64,000 nt of DNA from the NCBI GenBank assembly GCA_964247055.1, contig OZ176051.1:13516001-13580000 (forward strand). The letters are read 5' to 3'. Below, piece after piece: positions 1 through 10,716 of the stretch. The notes beneath the pieces were generated by a model. That model was not told where the DNA came from. It made no database searches and was given only the letters and a program-made list of their open reading frames with translations. Source of the stretch: Paragordius varius (taxonomy: Eukaryota > Nematomorpha). Numbering within the stretch: the stretch's first letter is position 1; the number at the start of each line of letters is the position of its first letter. The position numbers and the translations under genes are program-made.

Positions 1-1550
1 TGTTAATTTATACCGAACAAAAGATAATATTTTAGCTCTTAAACTATCATTTTCGCATGGCGTCTCTATCAATCGTTGTGAATAAATTAAATAATTTTTT
101 AAAATATCAATTATTATCTTATCCCTTTTAGAAACTATGAGACTTATGGATCGATATTCTTATTAAATAAGATATAAATGAAAGGTTAACAATCGTTAGT
201 ATGTGGCCCATTCTGAAATTACAAAATATATAAATACATTCATGGATTATATAAAATATTTATATGATTTTAACAATTTACTTACGATTTCATTAATATT
301 TTTTATAAAAAAGTAACTAGTAAAGCTACGATGCCAAAATTTCGATTGTCTGGACTACATTAATAGGTTATTTCAAATAAGAAGCTCTAGTAAAAAAATA
401 TATTTAAAATTTTAAATAATTATATTGCACCCTTGCGTTACGTGCTTAAATTTTAATTCTGAATGAAATCAATTAGTGTTTTTCAACTTTTTTTGTATAC
501 GCGCCAGCAAATAAAAAATAGTTTGCTCTATCCTCTAAATATAAACAAAAATATTATTATTATTATAAAATTATTTATTATCATTATTTGGGATCTGTAT
601 TTGTTAAAATATTTATAATTGGAACGAATCTTGATAATTTACACCTAAAACATTTACCCTTTTTAATAGCCTATAGCTACAAACAGTTCAAATAATTTAT
701 TGCCGAAGATTTGTTTAAATGTGAATTAATTTATATTTATCATTATATTTATAATATTTTTAGCGAAAAAAGTATTCAGTAGAAATTATAGCATCCGTCA
801 ACCGCCCTAAAAGGCTGGTCCTAAAATATTTATTAATTCGTTGTTTTCTCTATATTTATATTTATAACAACATAAACATCAAATAGCTTTAATATTTTCT
901 TGATATTATTTGTTACATGACCCTTTGTTTTGATCATAACTGGTCTCTTTATTAATAAATTTGGTTGGGATTTTGAAGCTTTGAGATTCATTATCAGAAT
1001 AATCGGTAAAAAGAAGCGGGTTCGGGGTTTTTAAAACCGCACGACACAGCGTAAGTATTGGGCGCCTCACCTAATATACTATCAAAAACAGTAAATGGTG
1101 AAAAATGATTGAGTTCATTATTTTATATAAACAGAATTATAACAATTTACAATTTTTATATATATCTAAAAATATTAGATCAGGATTGTTCAACACTAAC
1201 TGCTTTACGAGCCGCATCCGAATAGAAACGGGCATAAATAAATATTTTTTTGAAATTAAAACATAAGGTAAGAAAAATTGCGAAAACAATATAATTTTCC
1301 ACGGTTTCCGCAAACAAAGTACTTACAGAAATTTGAGCAATACCAATTATACTAAAGATTATATTTGCACCCAAATTTTTTGTGGGCCGCACATATGAAA
1401 TTGCAGGGCCGCATGGTGGTACCCCCTGAATATATGTTTTTTTAAAATTTGTTTTCTATTAGAGAATCCTAAAAGGTAAAGTGCTATGCAACTTATATTT
1501 TCATATGGTAAACAAATTAATTAATCAATAAATGGAGAGATCGCCTTTTT
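1..1550. other. AT-rich stretch, no gene recognised
   Basis: No reading frame here looks like a gene. Around 1185-1410 there are GGCCGC-rich patches (GCCGCATGG and similar) that resemble the subterminal parts of hAT-type non-autonomous elements, but I cannot find a matching pair of ends. The rest is low-complexity A/T sequence. Confidence 0.4.
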
Positions 1551-1640
1551 AAATAGTAATATTGTTTATAAAGTTACGTTCTCATGTGATGGTACTTATG
1601 TCGGAGAAACAGGTTGCATCATATTGTAAAGGTTAAAATA
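1551..1640 (+). pseudogene. fragment of a Penelope-like GIY-YIG endonuclease
   Basis: A short stretch reads VYKVTFSCDGTYVGETG on the + strand. This matches the start of a GIY-YIG nuclease domain as carried at the C-terminus of Penelope-like retroelements (a 'VYKI-C-CG-YIGETGR' pattern). Nothing else of the element can be recognised beside it. It is an old fragment, and the identification rests on about 17 residues. Confidence 0.4.
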
Positions 1641-1976
1641 GCATATATAATTCATGTGTAATAAATTAAAATCCGATTTTGCCTAAAAATTATTTTATAA
1701 CTTTTGATATAGAAAGTTTTTTGGAGCAAGGGCAGACAGTAAAAAAACACATTAGGATATTGAAAACGCTTTTCCTATATAATTCGATGATACTGGACAA
1801 TACTATCTAGGATTTTCGATAAGGTTTTTAATTTCAAACTCCTAATCATTTTTTGTAAAAACACCTATGATTGATACGAATACGATACGGATATGACGGA
1901 TATGATAATATGGAATTATTCATATAAAAATATAAAAAGTGAAACACGTGTTACAAAGTAATAATATATATATGTT

Positions 1977-4330
1977 ACATCTCCCCCTTTAGTAAACGTG
2001 GCAGAGATGAGCATCGACCAATATATCCATACCCAAATTTCCTGGAGAACTTTCCCAGGTCCCCCGATCCTAATTTGTTTCATGTATATTAATTAATGGT
2101 CTCGGAATTTTCACGGCTCACTTTTAGTCTTTGTAGAAGTTTTAAACTTGCTATTGGCTCCCAACCAAAAAAAGCTTATTCCAGGCCTTTCCCCGTCCCG
2201 GAGACGGTGCTCTCCTGTACGCGATGATTGCCCTACTAAGGGCAATGGCCCAACAGACCTACCTGCTTTTACGAGTGTTTTCAGTTCTTATGACTCGTAA
2301 AAATCCGTTTGACTATGTGTGATAGGGTGGAGTAAATTGGTGGGATTACGCTCTTCACAGAATCGTTTGAACTGTCCGAACGCGAGTTGCGGACCGTTGT
2401 CTAATCGTTATGGAAAACCGAATTGATTTTATAACCCGGTAAATGCATTAATTGTCGTTTCCTTGGTGTTGTCAAAGTTAGCATTTCCAACAGCGCGAAT
2501 AAGAATTGATGACAACCAAAAAATTATTTTTTCATCTGTCCAGCTAAATCGATGTGCACCCTTTCCCAGGTTCGGGATACCGTAGGCCAATTGCTTGTTT
2601 CTCAGGGGTGGCATCCCGGTTCACTTGACAAGAAATGTTTTTTAAATCAGGAAACTTTTTGATACTCTTTGGTTGTTAAATTATGATTGACTTTATTTTT
2701 ATCATACGGATGAAGACCATATTGATTATCATTCCCAAATATTCAAGACTCCGTAGCCCGAATTGGACTTGCTCTTTTTCTCCTTAAACCCCAAACCTGA
2801 TAGCAGAAATTCGCATTTTACAGTTTTATATTGCTGCCTATCCTTTCCAGCAATGATTATATCATCGAAATATACTGCTGTCATCGGCATTTCTTTCAAG
2901 ATTTTCATCAAGCGTTGAAAAATTACCTGTGCCATCGATAATAGTTAGCGAAAATTTCTGATGTGCTCAGCATTAGCAAACGCCCGGTATCTTACAAACA
3001 ATATCACTAAAATATAATATTAAATACATATTAAATAAATCAATATTTCAAAAAATATTAATTTTTAGATGTAGGCTCGAAAGTCCCAAATTTTTTTGCT
3101 CTTCTAAAAGGGGCCAGCTCTTAAAATAAACGCAAAAAAATGCATGGATTGCGCGTTAAATTAGAATTATGATATATTTTGATCAACTAAAAATATTTTT
3201 AAAAAAAGCATATTTAAAAAATTTAAATTTTACGACAGTTTTGTTGAAGCGTACTTATTATTTTGAATCATGATGGAAACGGTTTAAAAACACTTTAAAA
3301 TATTCTAAATGCGAAACATTTCTATCGCTTCAGAATTTAAAGTTAAAGGTTCGTTTGCTTAAAAAATTATGGTAAATATTTGTAAAATAACACAATATTT
3401 ATATAACATAAGGTTGAGCATGAACGAACATTTTCAAAATGAGGTGATAGAATTTTCAGCATCTTAGAATATTATAGAAAAAGTGTTTTATTATATCTTA
3501 AAGCGTTTATATACCGTTTCCACAAGGACTCAAACTAGTATGAGCTATGCTTCAACAAAATAAAAATCAAATTTTTGAAAAAAGTATGCATTTTTAATAA
3601 AATATTTAGTCGATCCTGGCGTTTTTGACTTTAAGCCTCTTTTACATTTGATTTAGAAATATGTGCGCAAATATTGACATTTTCTGGTATGCACTTACCA
3701 CAAAAAGGTAAATAACTTTCTTAAATCGCTTGTAAATGCCAACACCAAAGCACCATAAATAATCCTGATACATCCATCAAGTTATTCTGTGGACCTGTGT
3801 TAATGGCCTGGTATAGAATTCAAGAGCCAGTGTAGGATTGAGCGCAACCCGATAGTCCCTACAAAGACTGATCAGTCCTTTTTCTGTACATAAACCACTG
3901 GTGTGGACCAAGCGGTGTATTCAGTCGAAAGGTTGACTTTGCTTCCCTTAGTTGTAAACGTTCCAGCTTTTCTTCCACTCCAAGAGTGGAATAGGTACTC
4001 CTCTGGCGGGGAGTCGTTGACACCAAAGGATCCATTACCTTGGTTTAAAATTAATAAGTAAAGGTATTATCAAACAACGAAGGGTATTATCGAGTATCTC
4101 CAAGTCAACTGATGGTTGTTTAACAACTTGGATTATTCGCACCTGTTCTGGAAGTACACTATCAGCAACTATCCACGGTAAACCAAACAAAGGACAAGCA
4201 TAAGAGTCGGCTATTACCCATTTGAAAGTGCTAATATAATCTAAAATGGTGTTGTACTGACTTAGGCACCAGTGTGGATGTGAAAAGAAATATCTTGTTA
4301 ATTATTGCAACTGGAATGGTAGCCTTTTGT
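1977..4330 (-). mobile_element. Ty3-type LTR element fossil (old, broken)
   Basis: On the - strand, recognisable pieces lie in the expected order: a region upstream of reverse transcriptase (about 4080-4300), the RT N-terminal part (about 3780-4080), the RT palm with YFDDIIIAGK (about 2800-2930), and integrase pieces including a WERVHIDLAGQ-like match and a DNGPQLAFGQF match (about 2330-2560). The copy has many breaks and no pair of LTRs could be found, so it is much older than the element at 57.7-62.2 kb. About 600-700 bp between the two RT pieces is an unrelated repeat (family D) inserted into it. Confidence 0.7.
3062..3665. repeat. repeat family D copy, inserted in the Ty3 fossil
   Basis: The left side carries a segment (GAAAGTCCCAAATTTTTTTG, then a GCTCTTCTAAAA-like block and an AACGCAAAAAAATGC-like block) that recurs at 11600-11760, inverted at 4985-5090, and weakly at 31745-31830. 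The right side has a partly complementary block. It separates two RT pieces of the surrounding fossil, so it inserted later. I see no protein; it is probably a non-autonomous DNA element. Confidence 0.45.
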
Positions 4331-5955
4331 CAGGATATAGTGCATAATGATACTGATAGAGCGACATTTTGCCTTAAAACCCAATTTATTTCAGATGGTG
4401 CATGGATATTTTAATTCCGAAAAGTGGTTGGGGGATGAGTTATGTTGCACCTTCCACATTTCATATAACATCTATTATTATTATTATTAGCGTAGAGACT
4501 GTTCAATTATGCAGGTCATCTCTTTCTTTGAACTAAAGTAAGCACAAATTCTTCGACGATGTTAAAAGCGTGTTGGACATGTCAAAAGAATATTTTATCT
4601 TTAGAGAATCCAAATATTACTCCAAATAAGTGTTGATCTCAAAGTCCCTTCTGCGAAATTATTCTCGACGTGAATAGCTAACAGAGATTATTTTTTAAAG
4701 TGTAATAACGCAAGCTGATTTATTCAGATATCCGTTCGCCTTTATATTGAACGATTTATAATAAATGAATTTGATATTAGAACAGACGGTTTGCTTCGGC
4801 TATGAGTTAGTCGAATTCCATATTTTCAATTAATTTCGGGAACACGTAGTTCTTCAGTTTTGCTATATGTACTAATCCAATCGACTTGATGAATGTAATG
4901 CTTTCGGAATTCGATATTCGTTGCAAAATTACATTGTGATGAAAGATTCACATATAATCTTTAAAAGTTCCTGTTGTCCATTTAGCATATATTTTATCGC
5001 TAATCCCGGCATTTTTGCTTTAATTTTAAAAAATTGGCCCAAGAGCAAAAAAATGTAGGGCTTTTAGAACTGCCATTTATAAAACTTTTAAAAATATGTT
5101 TTACTTTTTATGGGTAGTTTATATTTTTTGGAATGTTATTTTTTGGAATGAAGCAACTAGCTTTCACCAAAATATTTTATGCTCAAATTTGGCCATTTTC
5201 TGATGCAGAGCACTTGCAACAAAAGTGTTAATAACTGTCTTACATCACAAATAAAGGCAAAGCACCATGATAATCCTTTTTTTCAGAATAAATGTATTTC
5301 AACAATCCATCTTTTGTGGACACAGTGTTACTAAAGTAATTACAATATACATCAATCTTTGTTTTCTTTATATCATAATATATCAACCGGTTAAATCCAA
5401 AAATATAGACAACGAAACTTAAGATATTACTTTCTATTATTAAAAAAGGTTAAAACAACCTTGCTTTTAAATGGGTCCCTAGAAAAATTTGATATAAAAT
5501 ACGTTATTGAAGAAAAATAGGACAAAAGTGGTTTATAATTAAATTATATATAACAAATATTTATTTATTTGTCGGTTTTTAACGGAGTGACTAAATTGAA
5601 AAATATATGTCAGAAATAGAAAACTATATTTCCCGAAACACGTTGTGTATTTAGCACCCTATAATTTTATCGCATTAATATATTACTCGAATGAATATAT
5701 TTAACATTCCGCGATTTAAAATTTGAACATCTTAAAAAGTTAAGGTATTGAGCCGATTTTATAAATATGCTTCTTTTAACCTTTTAGGCACATTTACATT
5801 TTTTATCAAAAAATATAAAATTTTAAAAAATCCTTATCTCATTTTCTGTCGCCATTTTTTCTATTAATTTTTTTAATCGCTAATACAACAGGAAAATTAT
5901 ATATGATTGATAGAAAATGTAAATTTACCTGAATAAACATATATTATGATACTAA
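4331..5955. other. AT-rich stretch with repeat debris
   Basis: No gene recognised. An inverted copy of the repeat family D end lies at about 4985-5090. An (ATT)n-like tract sits near 4470-4490. The rest shows no feature I can support. Confidence 0.4.
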
Positions 5956-6160
5956 TACCAGCTGTGTGTTTTAATTGAACTATTGGATACAACACATTCA
6001 TTTTCATTTGATTAATTGGGGTCGTTGGGGACAACACAGGCCTGTTTAAAATTAAATACTTTAAAAATATGGAAGAACCAAAATAAAAAAATTATTCCAA
6101 AATATTATTACTTATTTTAAGGTAAAACCCATAGAAAAAAATTGGACAATTTCACATGTG
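5955..6160. repeat. partial copy of repeat family C
   Basis: The sequence TTGGATACAACAC followed by ATTCATTTTCATTTGATTAA and then an AGGCCTGTTTAAAATTAAAT block matches the right-hand end of family C copies at 6170 and 27100. It lies directly beside the fuller copy and is truncated. Confidence 0.5.
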
Positions 6161-6164
6161 TGCT

Positions 6165-6790
6165 TTAGCCATATTTAACACTTGGATACAACACCTTCAT
6201 TTTAGTCCTTCGATTCAAATTGGGGTAGTTAAATACCCCAGGCCTGTTTAAAATTAAATTTTTTAAAAAATATGGAAGGAACTGAAATTATGGCAAAATT
6301 TTGCACTTATATAACATTATTAAACTGTAATATATAAAAGAATTTATTCAATACTTGATATTACTTATTTTAAGCTAAAACCGAAAGGTAAAAATTTAGT
6401 CAACGTGACATGTGTGCAATGGTAAAATTGAAAAATATGAATAAACCGCTTTTTCTATTTCTATCAATGTTAGATGGAATTTAAATAAAAAATAAGCTTT
6501 AATTTTACCCTTAAAATTACATGAAGACGATATTTTGCATAAATTTTGGAAAATCAAAATGGCATCGAAGTAGTTTGACATGAAACTTTTTTTTCAAAAC
6601 AAAATTTTATATAGATATTTTGCCATATTTATGTGATACTTATTAGGATAGAAGCATAAATTTAAATTGGGACCGTTTCCTTCAGTAGTTTTTAAAAATC
6701 CTAAATCAAATTTAATCTGGGGTATTTAGATACCCCAATTTGAATCGAAGTATTAAAATGATTCAAGATGATCCAATTTTTCTGTCATAT
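6165..6790. repeat. repeat family C copy (non-autonomous, hairpin-ended)
   Basis: About 600 bp, repeated at 26570-27140 and 29860-30375 with clear similarity along the whole length. Each end has the inverted motif TTCAAATTGGGGTA, part of a small self-complementary block of the type GGGGTATTTAGATACCCC. Open frames inside it (for example 6396-6581) recur in the other copies only because the DNA repeats; they are not convincing genes. Probably a MITE or a similar non-autonomous DNA element. Confidence 0.65.
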
Positions 6791-7247
6791 CTTAGTAATA
6801 AAGATTTTAGCTTTATTTTTAGCTTCAAAAATATTTTAATTCTATATTTTGCAAAAATTTTGTAAAATAAAAATAGCGTCGGAGGAGTTTGATATGGAAC
6901 TTTTTTTTCAAAGGTGAATTTTGTTAAGATATTTTATTTAATTAGGATAAAATGTAATTAAGACAGTTTCAGTAGTTTTCTAGAAATATATGGTTTTTAA
7001 AGTAAGTTGTATACAATGTTAATCGAAGTGTTAATTTTTGTTCTAATAGTTGGCAAGTAAAAAATGGAAATTTTTTCGAATTCAGAACAATATGAGATAT
7101 AAATAATTCTAAAGTTTTTAAAACTTTACTTTAAAGAATTGAGATTAATATAATATTACTCCAATATGTATGGTAGGCTAAAAAGTTAAAATTTCACAAG
7201 TTTTATATTTATATTTACCTAGTGGTTTTACCAGTTTCCTCATCAAC
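6791..7247. other. intergenic region upstream of the RpS27 gene
   Basis: AT-rich, and presumably holds the RpS27 promoter. A pyrimidine-rich run (TTTCCTC) lies directly before the start codon, as is common in the 5' leaders of ribosomal protein mRNAs. No other feature is visible. Confidence 0.35.
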
Positions 7248-7573
7248 ATGCCATTAGCAAAAGATTTATTACACCCATCTCACGAAGAAGAGAGGGGAAA
7301 ATGCAAATTGAAACGTTTAGTTCAATATCCGAATTCATATTTTATGGATGTTAAATGTCCAGGTTTGCAATTTTTATCAAATTTTTTATGCGATAAAATA
7401 TTATAATATATTTTAGGTTGCTACAAAATTACAACAGTCTTTAGCCATGCACAAACAGTAGTCCTTTGCGCAGGATGTTCTACAATACTTTGCTTTCCAA
7501 CTGGTGGCAAAGCACATCTTACAGAAGGTTATATATTTTATAACTTTTAGGTTGCTCATTTAGGAAAAAATAA
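7248..7573 (+). CDS. RpS27: small ribosomal subunit protein eS27 (RpS27), three exons
   Basis: This encodes an 82-residue eS27, a zinc-binding protein of the 40S subunit. It starts [16 protein letters not shown] as in other animals. The family zinc ribbon is intact: CPGC at residues 37-40 and CAGC at 56-59, with [12 protein letters not shown] between. The C-terminus reads LTEGCSFRKK, slightly shorter than the vertebrate end. Exons are 7248-7362, 7417-7527 and 7551-7573. The introns are 54 bp (7363-7416) and 23 bp (7528-7550), both GT-AG, and both split a glycine codon after its first base. Without the 23-bp splice the protein would lose the conserved GCSFR end, so the intron is well supported. 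An AATAAA lies about 45 bp past the stop. This is the clearest host gene in the window. Confidence 0.95.
7528..7550 (+). other. 23-bp GT-AG intron of RpS27
   Basis: The intron begins GTTATATATT and ends ACTTTTAG. Its removal joins ACAGAAG to GTTGCTCA and restores the conserved GCSFR C-terminus. At 23 bp it is near the lower limit of spliceosomal introns known in any eukaryote. Confidence 0.85.
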
Positions 7574-7647
7574 TTCATTGATGTATTAATATTTATTTTT
7601 TATACACATGAATTAGAATGAATAAATGGAAGTAAAAAATAATTATA

Positions 7648-7800
7648 TCAAACAGCCGACTTTATTCTATTTTTTGCAAGTTTTGTACCAGCTCTTTTGT
7701 ATCCTTTTATCATTTTTCGATATTGTTTGTAATCCGTTATTTCAATTCCAATCGTTTTTGCCGCTTTTTGGGCCAATCTAAACGCTAAACGAATTATCAT
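7648..7800 (-). CDS. possible small basic protein (50 aa), tail-to-tail with RpS27
   Basis: An ATG-initiated frame of 50 residues starts MIIRLAFRLAQKAAK and ends KLAKNRIKSAV. It is lysine-rich with a potentially amphipathic N-terminus, somewhat like a mitochondrial presequence or a small ribosomal or RNA-binding protein, but I do not recognise the family. Its stop lies about 75 bp from the RpS27 stop, the genes facing each other. A splice acceptor-like TTTAG within the frame (at 7785) with a donor at 7844 would permit an upstream exon, but I could not find an open upstream exon in phase. The frame is short, yet its codon content is unlike the surrounding A/T noise. Confidence 0.4.
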   Translation of the reverse strand: MIIRLAFRLAQKAAKTIGIEITDYKQYRKMIKGYKRAGTKLAKNRIKSAV

Positions 7801-7934
7801 ACATTGTTTAACACAAAGTTTTGATATAAATTAATATTAAATACCTCGGCGAAATTTTATTCCAGTAAAAAAATTTTAAACATTAGTCTTCTTTATAGCT
7901 AAAATTATTTTCTTCTTGCCTTTAAATATTACAA

Positions 7935-8085
7935 GTGTGATGGTATAGTAGGTCGGGCGGCTAACTTTTACACTGCATGCCAGATTTCGAACCCTGGAAC
8001 TACGCAATTTTTCCATCATCACTGTCAGCCCGGGGCAGGCAGTGATAAAAATTTCACATGTCCTGATACAATTTTGGAGCTTACC
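7935..8085 (+). repeat. SINE-like element with tRNA-type promoter boxes
   Basis: A more GC-rich block begins GATGGTATAGTAGGTCGGGC (A-box-like) and about 35 bp later has GATTTCGAACCCTGG, which fits a Pol III B box. It continues with CAGCCCGGGGCAGGCAGTG. The spacing suits a tRNA-derived SINE head. I saw no second copy in the window, so the family assignment is tentative. Confidence 0.45.
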
Positions 8086-8118
8086 TATTGATAAAAAAGG
8101 AGAAAAGAGACTCTAAAC

Positions 8119-10495
8119 CAGTGATACTCAAACCGCGGGCCGCATGCGGCCCTGAGAGTACTTTAAAATTGCCCTGTGCCATATTGATACTTAAATTATT
8201 TTTTTATTGATGAATTTTTAAACTACACATAAACGAATTTTCACTTATTTTAATATTAAATTATTTTCTTTAGATTTAATTTTGGTAATTTTTATTTAAC
8301 GAAATGTAAAAAAATTCTTTAAAATGATTTCAAAATTTTGGCACATGGATTCTGTTTGCATATTATTTTTCTGTTTTGAAATTTTTATTGCATTCTTTTT
8401 TGTATTAAGCAAGTCTTTCACCCAAACTTGCATATACATATTCTTTTCATTGCCATCCTGATTCTTTTTTATAACTCATTCCCATAAAATATTTTTCAAA
8501 TCAACATAACTATATTTCGACCTGTATAATTTAAGTTATATTCCTATTTTTTGAATAAATTCAAAGAATGACATCTTATGCTAAAAAAAAGTAAATTATT
8601 CGTTGAAAATCACTCCTTTAAAAAAGAATGGGAAGAAAAATTGTTTGTCGTTTTAAATAAAAATGTTTTTATCTGCCTTATATGTAAGGACAAAATATGA
8701 AAAATACAATATTGAGCATTTTACAATCCATTATTAAATAACCAGACCTTCATGAGGAAAGAAACGGAAAATATAAAATTAAGGAATTATATCAGAAACA
8801 AAGATCTATTATGGCAATAGCTTTCTCCCAAAAGGCTCTAGCATTAGCATCGTATTTACTATATTTTAGGAAAAATATGAAACCGTTTACTGAATCCCAA
8901 TAAAAAAATATCTAATAAATTATTGCACTTTTTTATATGATAAATTCCATAATAATCAAATCGAGGCAAATTAAAAAACTTCAACTTTCTGATTCAACAT
9001 GTGCCCCGACGCATTGGACATAGGTGTAAATATATTTTTAACAATACATTATTGGCTCTGAAAAACAGCAAATATATTGCTATTGATTCTAGCACTGATA
9101 TTAGTTCAACCTCAATGTGCGCTCTTCGTGAGATTCGTAACCACAACATAATCATAGAAGAATTAAAATTTTTACCAATGAATAATACCACGAAAGGAAG
9201 GGGATTTTCTCGAATTATTAGCTTTTTTTGGATAATGAAAAAATTGGTTTCGATCTGCAGAGATGGCTCTCCATCTATGAATGGAATAAACAAAATATTT
9301 CTTCCTCTTTTGAAAAACAAATATAATTTGCAAAATCCTTTATCCTCACTGCTTTATTCATCAGCAAAACTTGATCTCGCGCGTAAAAAATGAATCCCTC
9401 AATTAAGTATTTAAAACGGTTTTGGATATAGTTAACCACCGTGGCAGAGATTTTACCCGCAAAGTCAAAAACCTTCTGTAAGATATCCACAAGTATGATA
9501 TTATTTTGTATACCCCTGTAAGACTTTGCAAAGGATTAAATAGATTTTTTGTTTTAAGACATCAAATTCTAGTATAAAAGATAACAAATTTGACGAAATT
9601 AATAGTGACAAATAGTGGGTTTTATTAGCCAACCATTGCGACATTATTTATAAACGTAGTATTTTAAATACAAGACTACAAGGGAATAAAATAATAACCC
9701 AATTTGCTAATATTAATTAATAATATATAAACAAGATTTTATAAATAAAACATTCATATATTTTTCAACACTTAAGCGATTAATGAAAAAAAATATGGAA
9801 TTTACCCCGTAGATTAAAATAGACAATCATTTAACATTTTTGTCTAATGAGATGAAATTCAGATTTAAAGAATAAGGAAATATTAAACATTTAAATAAAC
9901 TCGTTAAAAATCCTTGGCATATGGATATGTCCAATATTAAGCAACATGAGCATTTTTGTTTTGATCAGGCGCATATCATTAAAGAATTCATAGATTTTAA
10001 AAATGATTCCAATTTGGAGGCTATATTCAAGGAGAATCGCAGAGAAAAAAGATATGTAGAGTTTTGACAAGATGTGCCAAATAAATATGAAAATATAAAA
10101 AAATGTGCTCAAGTTAACCTAACTGTTTTTCCCTCAACTTACGCGTGGACGGCATATTTAAAAATGAAGTATGCCAAGAATACATACAGAAATCGCATAA
10201 CCGATGATCATATGGACGACGCATTCTGTCATGAGGCGAAACCAAATTCGTCAAAAATTATTGGTTATATCAAAATAGATGTTGTTTTCAAAATTATTAA
10301 TTTTTAAACTAAATGGTGCATAACGAGTTTTAAGATAGATTTAAATGCGATCTGCAATAATTGTGCTTATTTAGAGTATAAATATGTGCATTTGTGTCAA
10401 ATGACTATGGACTATTTGCGATTATAAGGTTCATGGCCCTCGAAATAAAAATATATTTTATTTGGCCCGTCAAATTTTTTTGTCGAGTACCACTG
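8119..10495 (+). mobile_element. hAT DNA transposon, complete ends, decayed gene
   Basis: A 2377-bp element. The left end is CAGTGATACTCAAACCGCGG; the right end, read inward, is CAGTGGTACTCGACA. Both sides are flanked by the identical 8-bp sequence CTCTAAAC (8111-8118 and 10496-10503), the hallmark hAT target duplication. The subterminal GGGCCGCATGCGGCCC and GGCCC/GGCCCG blocks are typical of the ZBED/GTF2IRD2-like hAT group. The internal transposase on the + strand is decayed. The perfect TSD shows that the boundaries are right. Confidence 0.9.
8575..10307 (+). pseudogene. hAT transposase remnant (BED-type N-terminus, hATC end)
   Basis: At about 8575-8700 a BED-finger-like segment reads FKKEWEEKLFVV followed by FICLICKDK. 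The open piece 9001-9393 carries the core SKYIAIDSSTDISSTSM (the family has S-ALDESTDI) and KLVSICRDGSPSMNGINK (family VSVCTDGAPSMTGKNKGF), so the first catalytic Asp (DSSTD) and the DGSPSM block are readable. The piece 10074-10307 is the hATC dimerisation end (CAQVNLTVFPSTYAW, then YRNRITDDHMDDAF). Between these pieces several stops and frame changes interrupt the reading, so it cannot encode an active enzyme. The gene would normally be about 550-600 aa. Confidence 0.8.
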
Positions 10496-10716
10496 CTCTA
10501 AACTGTATATATATTTTTATATGAATGCTTGTATTTAAGATCGCTTTTATTCAGGCAAATGGTAATCAATCCCAAGTAATATCGATAAAAAATATAATTT
10601 ACAAACAAAATTTAACATAAACCAAATATTTTTTTTAAAGACAATATCTTTTTTAAATAGGGTTTTTTTATATAACACCGCCTTTTGCCTTCCAAAATTG
10701 ATAAATGTCGGCAATA
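10496..10716. other. short AT-rich spacer
   Basis: It starts with the right hAT target duplication (CTCTAAAC). Nothing else is recognised. Confidence 0.4.

Noticed and set aside
6396-6581. 61-codon frame similar to that at 26730-26915, suggesting a conserved small gene
   Set aside because: Both lie in family C repeats, and the similarity covers the whole element including non-coding parts; no evidence of selection on the protein.
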